64,000 bases of DNA, taken from assembly GCA_937967995.1 (NCBI GenBank), contig CALBTB010000003.1, positions 1 through 64,000 of the forward strand, in the 5' to 3' direction. Position numbers and translations under genes: made by a program. Of this stretch, positions 1-8,114 are shown one piece after another; the stretch's first letter is position 1; every line of letters starts with the position of its first letter. The notes under the pieces are model-generated. The model searched no databases. It had not been told where the DNA came from and saw only the letters and a list, made by a program, of their open reading frames with translations. The DNA is from an uncultured Gammaproteobacteria bacterium. GTDB lineage: Bacteria > Pseudomonadota > Gammaproteobacteria > UBA6429 > Thiohalophilaceae.

Positions 1-1207
1 CCGCCTTCATCAGGCCGATGTTACCTTCCTGAATCAGATCCAGGAATTGCAGGCCACGGTTGGTGTATTTTTTGGCAATTGAAATCACCAGTCGCAGGTT
101 GGCCTCGACCATTTCTTTCTTGGCACGACGCGCCTTGGCTTCGCCAATCGAGACCTTGCGATTGATATCTTTTAATTCGGAAATCTTCAGACCACTTTCT
201 TCTTCGATCTGGATCAGCTTGCGCTGAGCCTTGATGATTTCGTCTTCGTTTTCCTTCAGCACAGCGGCATACGGCTCACCTGAATTGATGTGCTGCTGCA
301 GCCAGTCTGCATTGGTTTCATTTTTCGGAAAACTGGTAATAAAGTTTTTACGCGGCATACGTGCCATGTTGACGCAGATGTTCATGATCGTGCGTTCATG
401 GGTGCGAATACGATCCACCAGATCACGCATGCGAGTCTGCAATTCATCTACCATGCGCGGCGTCAGTTTCAGCTGCATGAATTCGTCGATCATTTCCTTG
501 CGAATCTTGGCTGATTTCTTGTCACTGTGGCCATGCTTGGCGATGGCATTCACCAGTTTCTTGTGCAGCTTGCGAATCTTGGTAAAGCGCGCCCTGGCTT
601 CTTCCGGATCCGGTCCGGTGTCGGCCGGTTCATCATCATCGTCGTTATCGGCCTGATTGGCGGCGGCCACTTCTTCCGGCGTTGGAATATTGTCCGGTGC
701 ATCCGGATCAATGAATCCACTGATGATATCCGTCAGCTTGGCCTGTTCTAATTCAATAAGATCATACTGGCGCAGTACTTCGGCAATGGTGTCCGGGTAC
801 ATGGCCAGGGAAGACAGCATCTGGCTGAGGCCGTCTTCGATACGTTTGGCAATCTCGATTTCGCCTTCACGAGTCAGCAGTTCCACGGCACCCATTTCAC
901 GCATGTACATGCGAACCGGGTCGGTGGTACGACCAAATTCACTGTCCATGTTGACCAGGGCGGCAGCGGCCTCTTCGGCGGCGTCTTCATCAACTGTGTC
1001 CGTGATGACATTGTCCGTGTCGACCGGGGCGGTTTCATGGACCACGATGCCCATGTCGTTGATCATGGCCACAATGTCTTCAATCTGCTCAGGATCGACA
1101 ATGTCATTCGGGAGGTGGTCATTGACCTCGGCATAGGTCAGATAACCCTGCTCTTTACCCTTGGCAATCAATAACTTGAGTTGAGACTGTTGTTGACTTT
1201 GATTCAT
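1..1207 (-). CDS. rpoD: RNA polymerase sigma factor RpoD (sigma-70), C-terminus beyond window
   Basis: Primary sigma factor that directs core RNA polymerase to housekeeping promoters. About 402 N-terminal residues lie in the window and the frame runs off the left edge. The N-terminus has the region 1.1 form (MNQSQQQSQLKLLIAKGKEQ). Region 1.2 follows (MYMREMGAVELLTREGEIEI), then a long non-conserved region with an acidic stretch (DNDDDDEP). The last visible residues are region 2 (ANLRLVISIAKKYTNRGLQF, then DLIQEGNIGLMKA). The start is the ATG at 1207. It lies 125 bases downstream of dnaG in the classic rpsU-dnaG-rpoD order. Identification is secure; the DNA-binding region 4 is not visible. Confidence 0.98.
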   Translation of the reverse strand, partial: MNQSQQQSQLKLLIAKGKEQGYLTYAEVNDHLPNDIVDPEQIEDIVAMINDMGIVVHETAPVDTDNVITDTVDEDAAEEAAAALVNMDSEFGRTTDPVRMYMREMGAVELLTREGEIEIAKRIEDGLSQMLSSLAMYPDTIAEVLRQYDLIELEQAKLTDIISGFIDPDAPDNIPTPEEVAAANQADNDDDDEPADTGPDPEEARARFTKIRKLHKKLVNAIAKHGHSDKKSAKIRKEMIDEFMQLKLTPRMVDELQTRMRDLVDRIRTHERTIMNICVNMARMPRKNFITSFPKNETNADWLQQHINSGEPYAAVLKENEDEIIKAQRKLIQIEEESGLKISELKDINRKVSIGEAKARRAKKEMVEANLRLVISIAKKYTNRGLQFLDLIQEGNIGLMKA

Positions 1208-1332
1208 ATACCCTACTAGATTCATAAAACCCACTGTAAGTTTCAGTTTTTGCCCGTGCCCGGAAATACGAGGCGGAAAAATCGCAGGATTCTATACGAT
1301 CCGCGACCCGATTTCATGTCCTAAACACGCCG

Positions 1333-3120
1333 TTAACTGTGACCTGGATCAGACACCGGAGTTCGGCTCAGAAGCCGCTGTAGCTCAGACTTCTCATCCA
1401 TACTCAACCCGCCCTGGTTGGCCTTGGCCAGTAAATCCTGGGTGCGGGCGGTTCGGTGTTGATCCTGGAGCCGTTCGAGAGCCCCGAGAAACTCGTGTTG
1501 CAGAGATTCCGGGTCATTGAGGGAGGGCTGCCATGCTGCCAGTTTAACCAGATGATGTCCTTCACTCGTCTCGCGCCAGCGTTCAAGTAACGCCGCTGTA
1601 GTAAGAGTAGGGTTAGATTTTAAATTTTCAAGTAGATCAACGAGTAAGGCTATTCCGGGCTGACTGATACGTAACAGCTGCCGGGGCTCCTCAACCAGTA
1701 CCGACAGGGGGGGGTGGTAGAGCAAATACTGGATCGCGGTGCGGACCAGCGAGGGTGGGAGCGTCCCCATTTTTGGCCGGTTTTTCATTGATGTTTGTGG
1801 GCCGGAGGCCGGTTTCAGGCCCAGTAGTCCGTACAGGCTGTGTTCGTCCTGTTTGGTAAAACCGGCCATATCGCGAATCAGCAATGCCTGGTACGCCGTA
1901 TCACTCATACCCACCAGATAGGGCCTGGCTCGTTCAATCAGGGTGCGGTGGGCCTCCAGGTCATGGCGGCTGATACCCTGGCGCAGGTTGCTGAAGAAGA
2001 AGTCTGACAGGGACTGGGCCTGCTCAATGCGTTGTTCAAACGCGTCTTTTCCAATCTGCCGAACCAGGGAATCCGGGTCTTCGCCATCCGGCAGGAACAA
2101 AAAGCGGATTTGCTGGCTGCCCTGCAGCGTTGGCAGGACATTCTCCAGTGCCCGCCAGGCCGCCTCGCGCCCGGCGCGGTCACCATCAAAACAGAACACC
2201 ACGTCACTGGTCAGCCGAAACAGCTTCTGGACGTGTTCGGCGGTGCAGGCTGTACCCAGCGTGGCCACTCCATAGTCGATACCCTGCTGAGCAAGGGCAA
2301 TGACATCCATGTAGCCTTCCACTACCAGCAGGCGATCGATATGGCGCAGGGCCTGGCGTGCCTCGTACAGGCCGTATAGCTCACGCCCCTTGTGAAACAG
2401 GGGCGTCTCCGGTGAATTCAGGTACTTGGGGCCGGCACTGGCATCATCCTCGCCGGGAATAATTCGCCCGCCAAATCCAATTACCCGGCCGCGACTGTCC
2501 CGTATCGGGAACATCACACGATGTCGAAAGCGGTCGTAGGTGTCGCCATTGTCCTTGCGAATCAGCATGCCCTGGGTCACCAGAGAGTCGCTGGTGCCCT
2601 GGCCCATGGACTGTTGAATGTTGTTACCGGGCGGGGCATAGCCAAGGTTGTAGCGAGCGGCAATTTCGCCCGATAGCCCCCGTTCCTTCAGATAGTCAAC
2701 GGCTTGCCGGGCTTTGGGGTGCTGACGAAGTTGCTGTCGATAGTAGCGATCGCAGGCCGCCAGCAGGTCGTAGGCGGAAGTGCGGGCCTGTTTCTGGGCC
2801 GGGGTGGGGGCCTGACCCTGCTCGTAAGGCACCTCGACCCCCGCCACTTTGGCCAGCTCTTCGACGGCCTCGACGAAATCGAGGTGATCATATTCCATTA
2901 AAAACTTGATGGCCGAGCCGGACGCCTTGCAACCGAAGCAGTGGTAAAACTGTTTGTTCGGGCTGACCTTGAACGACGGTGTTTTCTCGTTGTGAAACGG
3001 GCAACAGGCCTCGTATTCCCGACCGGCTTTTTTCAGCGGCACGCGTGCGTCAATCACCTCAACAATGTCGACCCGGTTGAGGAGTTCGTCGATAAACGCA
3101 GGGGGGATGCGGCCAGCCAT
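1333..3120 (-). CDS. dnaG: DNA primase DnaG
   Basis: Synthesises RNA primers for the replisome. The 595 residues are close to the usual length. The N-terminal CHC2 zinc finger is visible at about residues 39-65 (CCPFHNEKTPSF, then YHCFGCKASG). The catalytic TOPRIM region follows at about 260-345 (LLVVEGYMDVIALAQQG, then FCFDGDRAGREAA). The C-terminal third is the DnaB-binding part and is less conserved. Start ATG at 3120; no strong ribosome-binding site precedes it, as often in this operon, where primase is kept scarce. Upstream, between it and yqeY, is a 202-base inverted-repeat element that could affect its expression. Function is known from the family. Confidence 0.98.
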   Translation of the reverse strand: MAGRIPPAFIDELLNRVDIVEVIDARVPLKKAGREYEACCPFHNEKTPSFKVSPNKQFYHCFGCKASGSAIKFLMEYDHLDFVEAVEELAKVAGVEVPYEQGQAPTPAQKQARTSAYDLLAACDRYYRQQLRQHPKARQAVDYLKERGLSGEIAARYNLGYAPPGNNIQQSMGQGTSDSLVTQGMLIRKDNGDTYDRFRHRVMFPIRDSRGRVIGFGGRIIPGEDDASAGPKYLNSPETPLFHKGRELYGLYEARQALRHIDRLLVVEGYMDVIALAQQGIDYGVATLGTACTAEHVQKLFRLTSDVVFCFDGDRAGREAAWRALENVLPTLQGSQQIRFLFLPDGEDPDSLVRQIGKDAFEQRIEQAQSLSDFFFSNLRQGISRHDLEAHRTLIERARPYLVGMSDTAYQALLIRDMAGFTKQDEHSLYGLLGLKPASGPQTSMKNRPKMGTLPPSLVRTAIQYLLYHPPLSVLVEEPRQLLRISQPGIALLVDLLENLKSNPTLTTAALLERWRETSEGHHLVKLAAWQPSLNDPESLQHEFLGALERLQDQHRTARTQDLLAKANQGGLSMDEKSELQRLLSRTPVSDPGHS

Positions 3121-3164
3121 GGGGCTATTCTACTTATTTTTGAATCGGGCTGCGTGGGTATGGA

Positions 3165-3366
3165 GCATCTAACCAAACAAATCGCCACATGTGCTTGCCC
3201 GACGTGTTCGTGGCTTATTGCTGTACTCAGTGAAATTTTGTGATTCGCCTTCCATGGCTCATCAAAAAAGCTCGGCGTCCTGCCTCGCCCCTTCGGGTTT
3301 CACTTGCGTCTCAGCAAACGCCCCTCACGGCAAGCACAATGGTGACTTATTTGTTTGGTTAGGTGC
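3165..3366. repeat. 202-base long imperfect inverted repeat between yqeY and dnaG (attC-like ends or structured RNA)
   Basis: The 304-base gap between dnaG and yqeY is almost filled by one folded unit. Its outer arms are 18 bases long (3165-3182 and 3349-3366) and pair at 17 positions, the remaining one being a G-T wobble. Inside them a second perfect pair of 10 bases occurs (TGTGCTTGCC at 3190-3199, GGCAAGCACA at 3329-3338). The ends read ATCTAAC (3167-3173) and GTTAGGT (3358-3364), which fit the RYYYAAC and GTTRRRY core sites of integron attC sites. However, 202 bases is long for attC, and the arms lack the usual unpaired spacer. It could instead be a structured RNA or attenuator within the rpsU-dnaG transcript. 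The identity is open. Confidence 0.6.
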
Positions 3367-3424
3367 TTTGATTAATCTGGTTGGCATTGAGCAGACAAGA
3401 AGAATTTGGACCACTGAGGAAAAC

Positions 3425-3868
3425 TTACGACAGCTTGTCCTTGACCAGCTTACTTACCAGCCCCATATCAGCACGGCCCTGTAATTTAGGCTTGAGCTGG
3501 CCCATGACTTTGCCCATGTCTTTCATGCTGGCGGCGCCACTGGCGGCAACGGCTTCATCGATAAGTGAACTGATTTCTGCCTCGGACAGTTGCTCGGGCA
3601 TGTAATTTTGAATGATATCCAGCTCGAACTGCTCTTTGGCGATGAGGTCGTCACGGCTGGCTTTTGCGAACTGTTCGATGGAGTCCTTGCGCTGTTTGAC
3701 CATCTTTTCCAGAATGGCCAGCGCCCCGGTATCATCGACTTCGACGCGCTCGTCGACTTCTTTTTGCTTGATGGCGGCGGTGATCAGACGCAGGGCGGCA
3801 AGGCGCTCCTTGTCCTTGTTCTTCATCGCCGTTTTGACGTCATCCTGGATTTGAGCGATCAGGCTCAT
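3425..3868 (-). CDS. yqeY: GatB/YqeY domain-containing protein
   Basis: A 147-residue protein made entirely of the YqeY domain, which is related to the tRNA-interacting tail domain of GatB. Typical features are MSLIAQIQDDVKTAMKNKDK at the N-terminus, the LRLITAAIKQKEVDER helix, and the YMPEQLSEAEI segment. The C-terminus (MKDMGKVMGQLKPKLQGRAD) is the usual helical tail. Its precise role is unknown; an effect on tRNA-dependent amidotransfer is only a family-based guess. It sits 16 bases downstream of rpsU and upstream of dnaG, an arrangement seen in many gammaproteobacteria, and is probably co-transcribed with both. Confidence 0.93.
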   Translation of the reverse strand: MSLIAQIQDDVKTAMKNKDKERLAALRLITAAIKQKEVDERVEVDDTGALAILEKMVKQRKDSIEQFAKASRDDLIAKEQFELDIIQNYMPEQLSEAEISSLIDEAVAASGAASMKDMGKVMGQLKPKLQGRADMGLVSKLVKDKLS

Positions 3869-3884
3869 TGAGGGATATCGGATT

Positions 3885-4100
3885 TTAGTAGAGGCGGGTA
3901 CGACGCAGTTGATCGCGCATGACTTTCTTCTGGTGGCGCTTCACGGCAGCGGCCAGCTTGCGCTTACGAATCGCGGTGGGCTTTTCGTAAAATTCACGGC
4001 GACGCACTTCCGACAGCACACCGGCTTTTTCGCAGGAACGCTTGAAGCGGCGCATGGCGATGTCGAACGGCTCGTTTTCTTTGACTTTCACTGAAGGCAT
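3885..4100 (-). CDS. rpsU: 30S ribosomal protein S21
   Basis: Small basic ribosomal protein of the 30S platform that helps mRNA engagement during initiation. It has 71 residues, the standard length, and begins MPSVKVKENEPFDIAMRRFK, followed by the invariant RSCEKAGVL block and the arginine-rich tail RDQLRRTRLY. The start ATG at 4100 is preceded by AAGGAAG at good spacing. It is the first gene of the rpsU-yqeY-dnaG-rpoD run, and a good sigma-70 promoter lies just upstream. Confidence 0.98.
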   Translation of the reverse strand: MPSVKVKENEPFDIAMRRFKRSCEKAGVLSEVRRREFYEKPTAIRKRKLAAAVKRHQKKVMRDQLRRTRLY

Positions 4101-4142
4101 ATAGCTTTCACTTCCTTGGGTTTAACGGTATAAAGGCGCGCA

Positions 4143-4171
4143 ATTCTACTGATCCGGGCCCGATAATGCAA
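4143..4171 (-). promoter_or_regulatory. Sigma-70 promoter of the rpsU operon
   Basis: Read on the minus strand, there is a -35 box TTGCAT (4171-4166), a spacer of exactly 17 bases and a -10 box TAGAAT (4148-4143). This places the start of transcription about 35-40 bases before the rpsU start codon. Match and spacing are good; transcription itself is inferred. Confidence 0.6.
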
Positions 4172-4215
4172 AACTTACCGGGTGATTATCGGCAAAAAAA
4201 GGTGAAATTTTAGGC

Positions 4216-5229
4216 ATGTTGGTACTGGGTATTGAGACCTCCTGTGATGAGACCGCCACCGCGTTATACGACAGCGAGCGCGGCCTGCTGGCGCACGAGG
4301 TCTATTCGCAGGTGGATCTGCATGCCGAATTCGGCGGTGTGGTGCCGGAACTGGCTTCGCGTGACCATATTCGCAAGACCCTGCCGCTGATTCGCCAGGT
4401 CCTGGCCGATGCAAAGTTAGCACTTACTGACATCGATGGCGTGGCCTATACGTCTGGCCCGGGTCTGGTGGGCGCGTTGCTAGTGGGCGCAGGTATCGGT
4501 CGTAGTCTCGCCTTTGGGCTGGGTAAACCGGCTATTGCCGTGCATCACATGGAAGGCCATTTACTGGCGCCCATGCTGGAACCGAAGCCACCTTCTTTTC
4601 CGTTCGTGGCCCTGCTGGTGTCCGGCGGGCATACCCAGCTGGTACGGGTGGATGGCATCGGTAAATATGAAATGCTGGGTGAATCAGTGGATGATGCCGC
4701 AGGTGAGGCGTTCGACAAAACCGCCAAGCTGCTCGGCCTGGGTTACCCGGGCGGGCCGGCTCTGGCCAAACTGGCCGAACAGGGCAACCCGGATCGGTTT
4801 ACCTTTCCGCGCCCGATGACGGATCGCCCCGGGCTGGATTTCAGTTTCAGCGGTTTAAAAACCTTTGCCATGTATACCTTGCGAGAGCAGGGGGATGACG
4901 AACAGACCAAGGCGGATATCGCCTACGCGTTTGAACATGCCGTGGTGGAAACCCTGTTTATCAAATGCCGCCGTGCGCTTGAGCAGACCGGTTTGACGAC
5001 CCTGATTATGGCCGGTGGTGTCAGTGCCAATCGCAAGTTACGTGCGCGACTGGATCAACTGGCCGATCAAAAAGGCTATCAGGTCAATTATCCAAAGAAT
5101 GAGTTTTGCACCGACAACGCGGCGATGATTGCCTATACCGGTTGCCAGCGGCTACTGGCGGGTGAACAACAGGACTTAGGGTTTCGTGCCAAAGCGCGCT
5201 GGTCGCTGGAGTCGTTACCGGCGCTATAG
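4216..5229 (+). CDS. tsaD: tRNA N6-adenosine threonylcarbamoyltransferase TsaD
   Basis: Transfers the threonylcarbamoyl group to A37 of ANN-decoding tRNAs (t6A synthesis) together with TsaB and TsaE. It has 337 residues, the normal length for the family. The ASKHA-type start MLVLGIETSCDETATALYDS, the metal-binding histidine segment AVHHMEGHLLAP (about residues 109-120) and the glycine-rich VSGGHTQLV and MAGGVSANRKLR motifs are all present. The start is the ATG at 4216, preceded by AAAGGTGA. It is divergent from rpsU. A perfect 12-base inverted repeat spans its stop codon. Confidence 0.98.
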   Translation: MLVLGIETSCDETATALYDSERGLLAHEVYSQVDLHAEFGGVVPELASRDHIRKTLPLIRQVLADAKLALTDIDGVAYTSGPGLVGALLVGAGIGRSLAFGLGKPAIAVHHMEGHLLAPMLEPKPPSFPFVALLVSGGHTQLVRVDGIGKYEMLGESVDDAAGEAFDKTAKLLGLGYPGGPALAKLAEQGNPDRFTFPRPMTDRPGLDFSFSGLKTFAMYTLREQGDDEQTKADIAYAFEHAVVETLFIKCRRALEQTGLTTLIMAGGVSANRKLRARLDQLADQKGYQVNYPKNEFCTDNAAMIAYTGCQRLLAGEQQDLGFRAKARWSLESLPAL

Positions 5230-5240
5230 GTAACGACTCC
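5208..5240. repeat. Perfect 12-base stem-loop across the tsaD stop codon
   Basis: GGAGTCGTTACC (5208-5219) and GGTAACGACTCC (5229-5240) pair perfectly around a 9-base loop. The TAG stop of tsaD lies at 5227-5229. Neither strand has a T-run after the stem, so this is not a standard Rho-independent terminator. It may protect the 3' end of the mRNA or help factor-dependent termination between the convergent genes (inference). Confidence 0.7.
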
Positions 5241-5253
5241 ATCATTGACCGGT

Positions 5254-5763
5254 TTACTGGGCGAGATAATTTAGCACTTGGGGATCTTTCAGTATTTCGA
5301 TGACACCCAGTGCTATCGTTCCGTTTAGTACACGATACATGTTGGCCGGGCTACCCTGGCTGACAAATTTTTCCAATGTTTCGCCATTACCCAGCTTGAC
5401 CGTGAAATTCATTTCACTCGTAAAATGAAAGATATGTTGCCGGGCGTGCAAGCGGGTAATTTTTACTGAAATTGTCTTTTGTCCGCTGCTGCTCTGTACC
5501 TGGCCATGTTTGCTGATTTCCGCTGACAATTGTTTTGCCATGTGTTCGCTGACTTCATTGTAGGTGCCCATAAACTGTGCGGCACCGCTGTCAAAAAATG
5601 CAGTCGGCGTTTTGTCAGGCTGGTCGTTGCTGACTGTGACGGTACCTGATAGTGGAAAATCCTGGATGCGTTCTGCGCTGATTTCATACGTTTCGGGTTT
5701 ATACTGAATAGCTCCGCAGGCCTGAAGAGTTAGTATGGTTATAGCGAGGATAAGCTTTTTCAT
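5254..5763 (-). CDS. Putative outer-membrane lipoprotein of unknown function
   Basis: A 169-residue exported protein. The N-terminus MKKLILAITILTLQACGAIQ is a lipoprotein signal with lipobox LQAC, so the mature protein would begin at Cys16; glycine at +2 is compatible with the outer membrane. The rest has an alternating, beta-rich look with a middle segment TISVKITRLHARQHIFHFTS, and resembles small periplasmic-facing lipoproteins. I do not recognise a family. The start ATG at 5763 is preceded by AAGGTAGA. It converges with tsaD and stands alone. Confidence 0.7.
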   Translation of the reverse strand: MKKLILAITILTLQACGAIQYKPETYEISAERIQDFPLSGTVTVSNDQPDKTPTAFFDSGAAQFMGTYNEVSEHMAKQLSAEISKHGQVQSSSGQKTISVKITRLHARQHIFHFTSEMNFTVKLGNGETLEKFVSQGSPANMYRVLNGTIALGVIEILKDPQVLNYLAQ

Positions 5764-5848
5764 ATGTTCTACCTTTCAATTTTTTAATAATTATAATTTG
5801 AAGTTTATTTCGGTAGAATTTACACGATATATGAGCAAATTGCTCGAA

Positions 5849-5873
5849 TAAAAAAAGGCGGCCGAAGCCGCCT
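5849..5873 (-). terminator. Rho-independent terminator after the spondin-domain gene
   Basis: On the minus strand, stem GGCGGC/GCCGCC with loop TTCG (5872-5857) is followed by seven T residues (complement of A5856-5850). It lies about 30 bases beyond the stop codon at 5905 and ends that minus-strand transcript. Confidence 0.88.
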
Positions 5874-5904
5874 CAAGTTCATTCCCTCTGTTTTTATTTA
5901 TTCC

Positions 5905-6549
5905 TTAGTCGACTCGCTCGATGGTGACGATTGCGGTGGGGCCGCGCCAGTCCAGTTGCTTGGGATTGAGATCACTGCCGCCGTGGACACCATTGTGAAT
6001 AGCAATAAAGCCTTCACCGGTTTCAGTGCGCAGGTTACCGGAGTCCGGTGCACAGGGTGGTCCCGGAATATAGGCACAGCTTTCATTATTCAGTTCTGAA
6101 CCCGCGTCATAGGTGTAGGCAAAATATGTTGCCTTTCTTTTTGGTAAACGTACACCGTTCAGCGCGGCGAAAGCATCATTGGTTGTGGCCAGCATGGCAC
6201 TGAAGCTCAGCATGGCTTTTTTCGGTGCTGATATATCAAATGATGCACTGTGTCCGTAAAGAATGGGTGCCCCAGCCGCGATGCTGTCATGCACACCTTC
6301 CGCGCCCGAGACTTCAGCATGTAATGGTGCCGGGTTACCGGTCTCTGCCAGTATTACCAGTCCATCGCTTGCAGTGCCGGTCACTTCAAACAGTTTGAAA
6401 TACCGGTTATGCGTGATGATGACCGGTGGTGTGATGACCTGTTTGTTGGTTGCGTTAGTGATGGTCACGGTATACGTGGCCCATTCACTGGCGACAGCCG
6501 GGGTGCTAAGCGCGGTTGCGAGTCCAAATATTGTTAGTAATGTTTTCAT
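5905..6549 (-). CDS. Secreted spondin-N domain protein
   Basis: A 214-residue exported protein. The signal peptide MKTLLTIFGLATALSTPAVA is followed by the bacterial form of the spondin_N domain: YTVTITNATNKQVITPPVII, an acidic middle segment GTASDGLVILAETGNPAPL, and SFSAMLATTNDAFAALNGVR near residue 140. Bacterial members are secreted proteins of unknown function. The frame stays open upstream to 6636, but ATG 6549 is the better start because it has GGAGG at good spacing and gives a clean signal peptide. It lies 83 bases downstream of the histidine kinase gene on the same strand and may be co-transcribed with it or be its target (inference). Confidence 0.8.
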   Translation of the reverse strand: MKTLLTIFGLATALSTPAVASEWATYTVTITNATNKQVITPPVIITHNRYFKLFEVTGTASDGLVILAETGNPAPLHAEVSGAEGVHDSIAAGAPILYGHSASFDISAPKKAMLSFSAMLATTNDAFAALNGVRLPKRKATYFAYTYDAGSELNNESCAYIPGPPCAPDSGNLRTETGEGFIAIHNGVHGGSDLNPKQLDWRGPTAIVTIERVD

Positions 6550-6632
6550 TACAGCCTCCATGTTGTTTTTGGTCGAAGGCTGATGATGCGTGGACCCGGT
6601 GGCAAGAGGGTCACAAAAGTTTAACGTTTTTA

Positions 6633-8114
6633 TCACATTGTCTGAAAATGTGCGCTGGGTAACTGGAATGAAAATGTGGTGCCGGTGTTCGGTTTGGAAG
6701 CCACATCAATTGAACTGTCATGCAGCTGAATAATACGTTGCGCAATGGCCAGTCCCAGCCCGGTACCGTCGGCATTGCGGTGTTTGTCGACCCGGTAAAA
6801 TCGTTCAAAGATGTGCGGTATATCTTTTTGTGGAATACCCTGACCAGTATCACTGATACTTGTCGCGACGCGGTTATCACCGTTTATCAGGCTGATAGTA
6901 ATCTTGCCGCCGTCCGGCGTGTATTTGATTGCATTTTCAATCAGATTTTCCAGCAGGCGCTGTATCAGGCCGATGTCTGCAGAGACAAACGCCGGTTGCT
7001 CGGGAATATGTGTGGAAATTTGCAGGTGCTTGTTTTTTGCATCGAGCTGGAATTTCTGTGTCACATCCTGAATCAGTTCGCTCATGGAAAACGGTTCAAA
7101 GTGTAACTGCGCATCGCGGTTTTCCAGTGTGGAAAGCTCAAACAACTCGGAAATGAGTTTACGTAACCGTTCGCTATGCTGCCAGGCGATCTGAATGTAT
7201 TCCTGTTTCTGATCATCATTCAGCGTGTCGGCTTTCAGGGCCAGTGTTTCCAGGTAACCCTGTAACGACGCCAGGGGGGTGCGTAAATCATGCGACACAT
7301 TGGCAACCAGTTCCCGGCGTGAGGTATCGTTGTGTTCCAGTTGCCGAACCTGCTGAATAATCCGTTCGGACATTTCACGAAAGGTGGCACCGAGCTGATC
7401 GATCTCATCGCCGGGTCGACCGTCAAAACGCGCTGGCAGGGATATCGACTGTTTGAAATCGTTCTGTTTGAATTGCTCCATGCCGTCGGCCAGTTGACGC
7501 AGGCGGCGCGTAATCACGCGAAAGATGACAAACCCGGCCAGTGAGGCGATTAGCAGACTGATGCCAATTGCGATGGTCCACAAACGCAGCGCATAACTGG
7601 ATTCAATAATATCGACGGCGGAGTCATAGGCCTGCCCGCCCAGTACAACATACAGATAGCCCTGTAACTGATCATTCTGTTTTATGGCGGCAGCGGAAAA
7701 TACCTTGTTGCCGTCTGGATTGCGTGGGTCGTTACCGAGTACGGGGATTTGCTTCTTGTTGTCAAGAAACTGTTGTATGGGTTCTATATCAATGTCTGTA
7801 CGTTTCACAACCCCTTGTGGTGCAGCCCAGGCAAGCAGTTTGCCTTTCGGGTCGACCAGATACACTTCAATGATCGGGTTAACCACCATCAGGCCCATGA
7901 AAATGGATTGCATGGCTTCTTCATTGACCTTGTGATCGATAATCAATTTCTTTTCCTTGACGATGTTTTCCGCCAGGTTAAGGTTCAGTTGCTGATTGAG
8001 TTCCTGCAGAAACATCGGTGTGCTGAACACCGCAAAGCCGATAAAGCCGCCGGACAATAACAGCAACAGCGCCAGCAGTGTCAGGATAAGTTTATTCGAA
8101 AGATGACGCAGCAT
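6633..8114 (-). CDS. Membrane sensor histidine kinase
   Basis: A 493-residue two-component sensor. A first membrane segment (about 10-31) precedes a periplasmic region of about 140 residues of PAS/Cache-like size, then a second membrane segment (about 178-200). Next come a HAMP linker and the HisKA box with phospho-accepting His275 (ANVSHDLRTPLASLQGYLET). The ATPase domain shows the N box NLIENAIKYTPDGG, the G1 box DTGQGIP and the G2 box GTGLGLAIA. Its ATG overlaps the stop of the response regulator gene (TGATG), so the two are translationally coupled. The signal it detects cannot be read from the sequence. Confidence 0.95.
   Translation of the reverse strand: MLRHLSNKLILTLLALLLLLSGGFIGFAVFSTPMFLQELNQQLNLNLAENIVKEKKLIIDHKVNEEAMQSIFMGLMVVNPIIEVYLVDPKGKLLAWAAPQGVVKRTDIDIEPIQQFLDNKKQIPVLGNDPRNPDGNKVFSAAAIKQNDQLQGYLYVVLGGQAYDSAVDIIESSYALRLWTIAIGISLLIASLAGFVIFRVITRRLRQLADGMEQFKQNDFKQSISLPARFDGRPGDEIDQLGATFREMSERIIQQVRQLEHNDTSRRELVANVSHDLRTPLASLQGYLETLALKADTLNDDQKQEYIQIAWQHSERLRKLISELFELSTLENRDAQLHFEPFSMSELIQDVTQKFQLDAKNKHLQISTHIPEQPAFVSADIGLIQRLLENLIENAIKYTPDGGKITISLINGDNRVATSISDTGQGIPQKDIPHIFERFYRVDKHRNADGTGLGLAIAQRIIQLHDSSIDVASKPNTGTTFSFQLPSAHFQTM

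Noticed and set aside
231..1136. Plus-strand frames over rpoD
   Set aside because: They lie opposite a clear sigma-70 gene and have biased, serine-rich translations.
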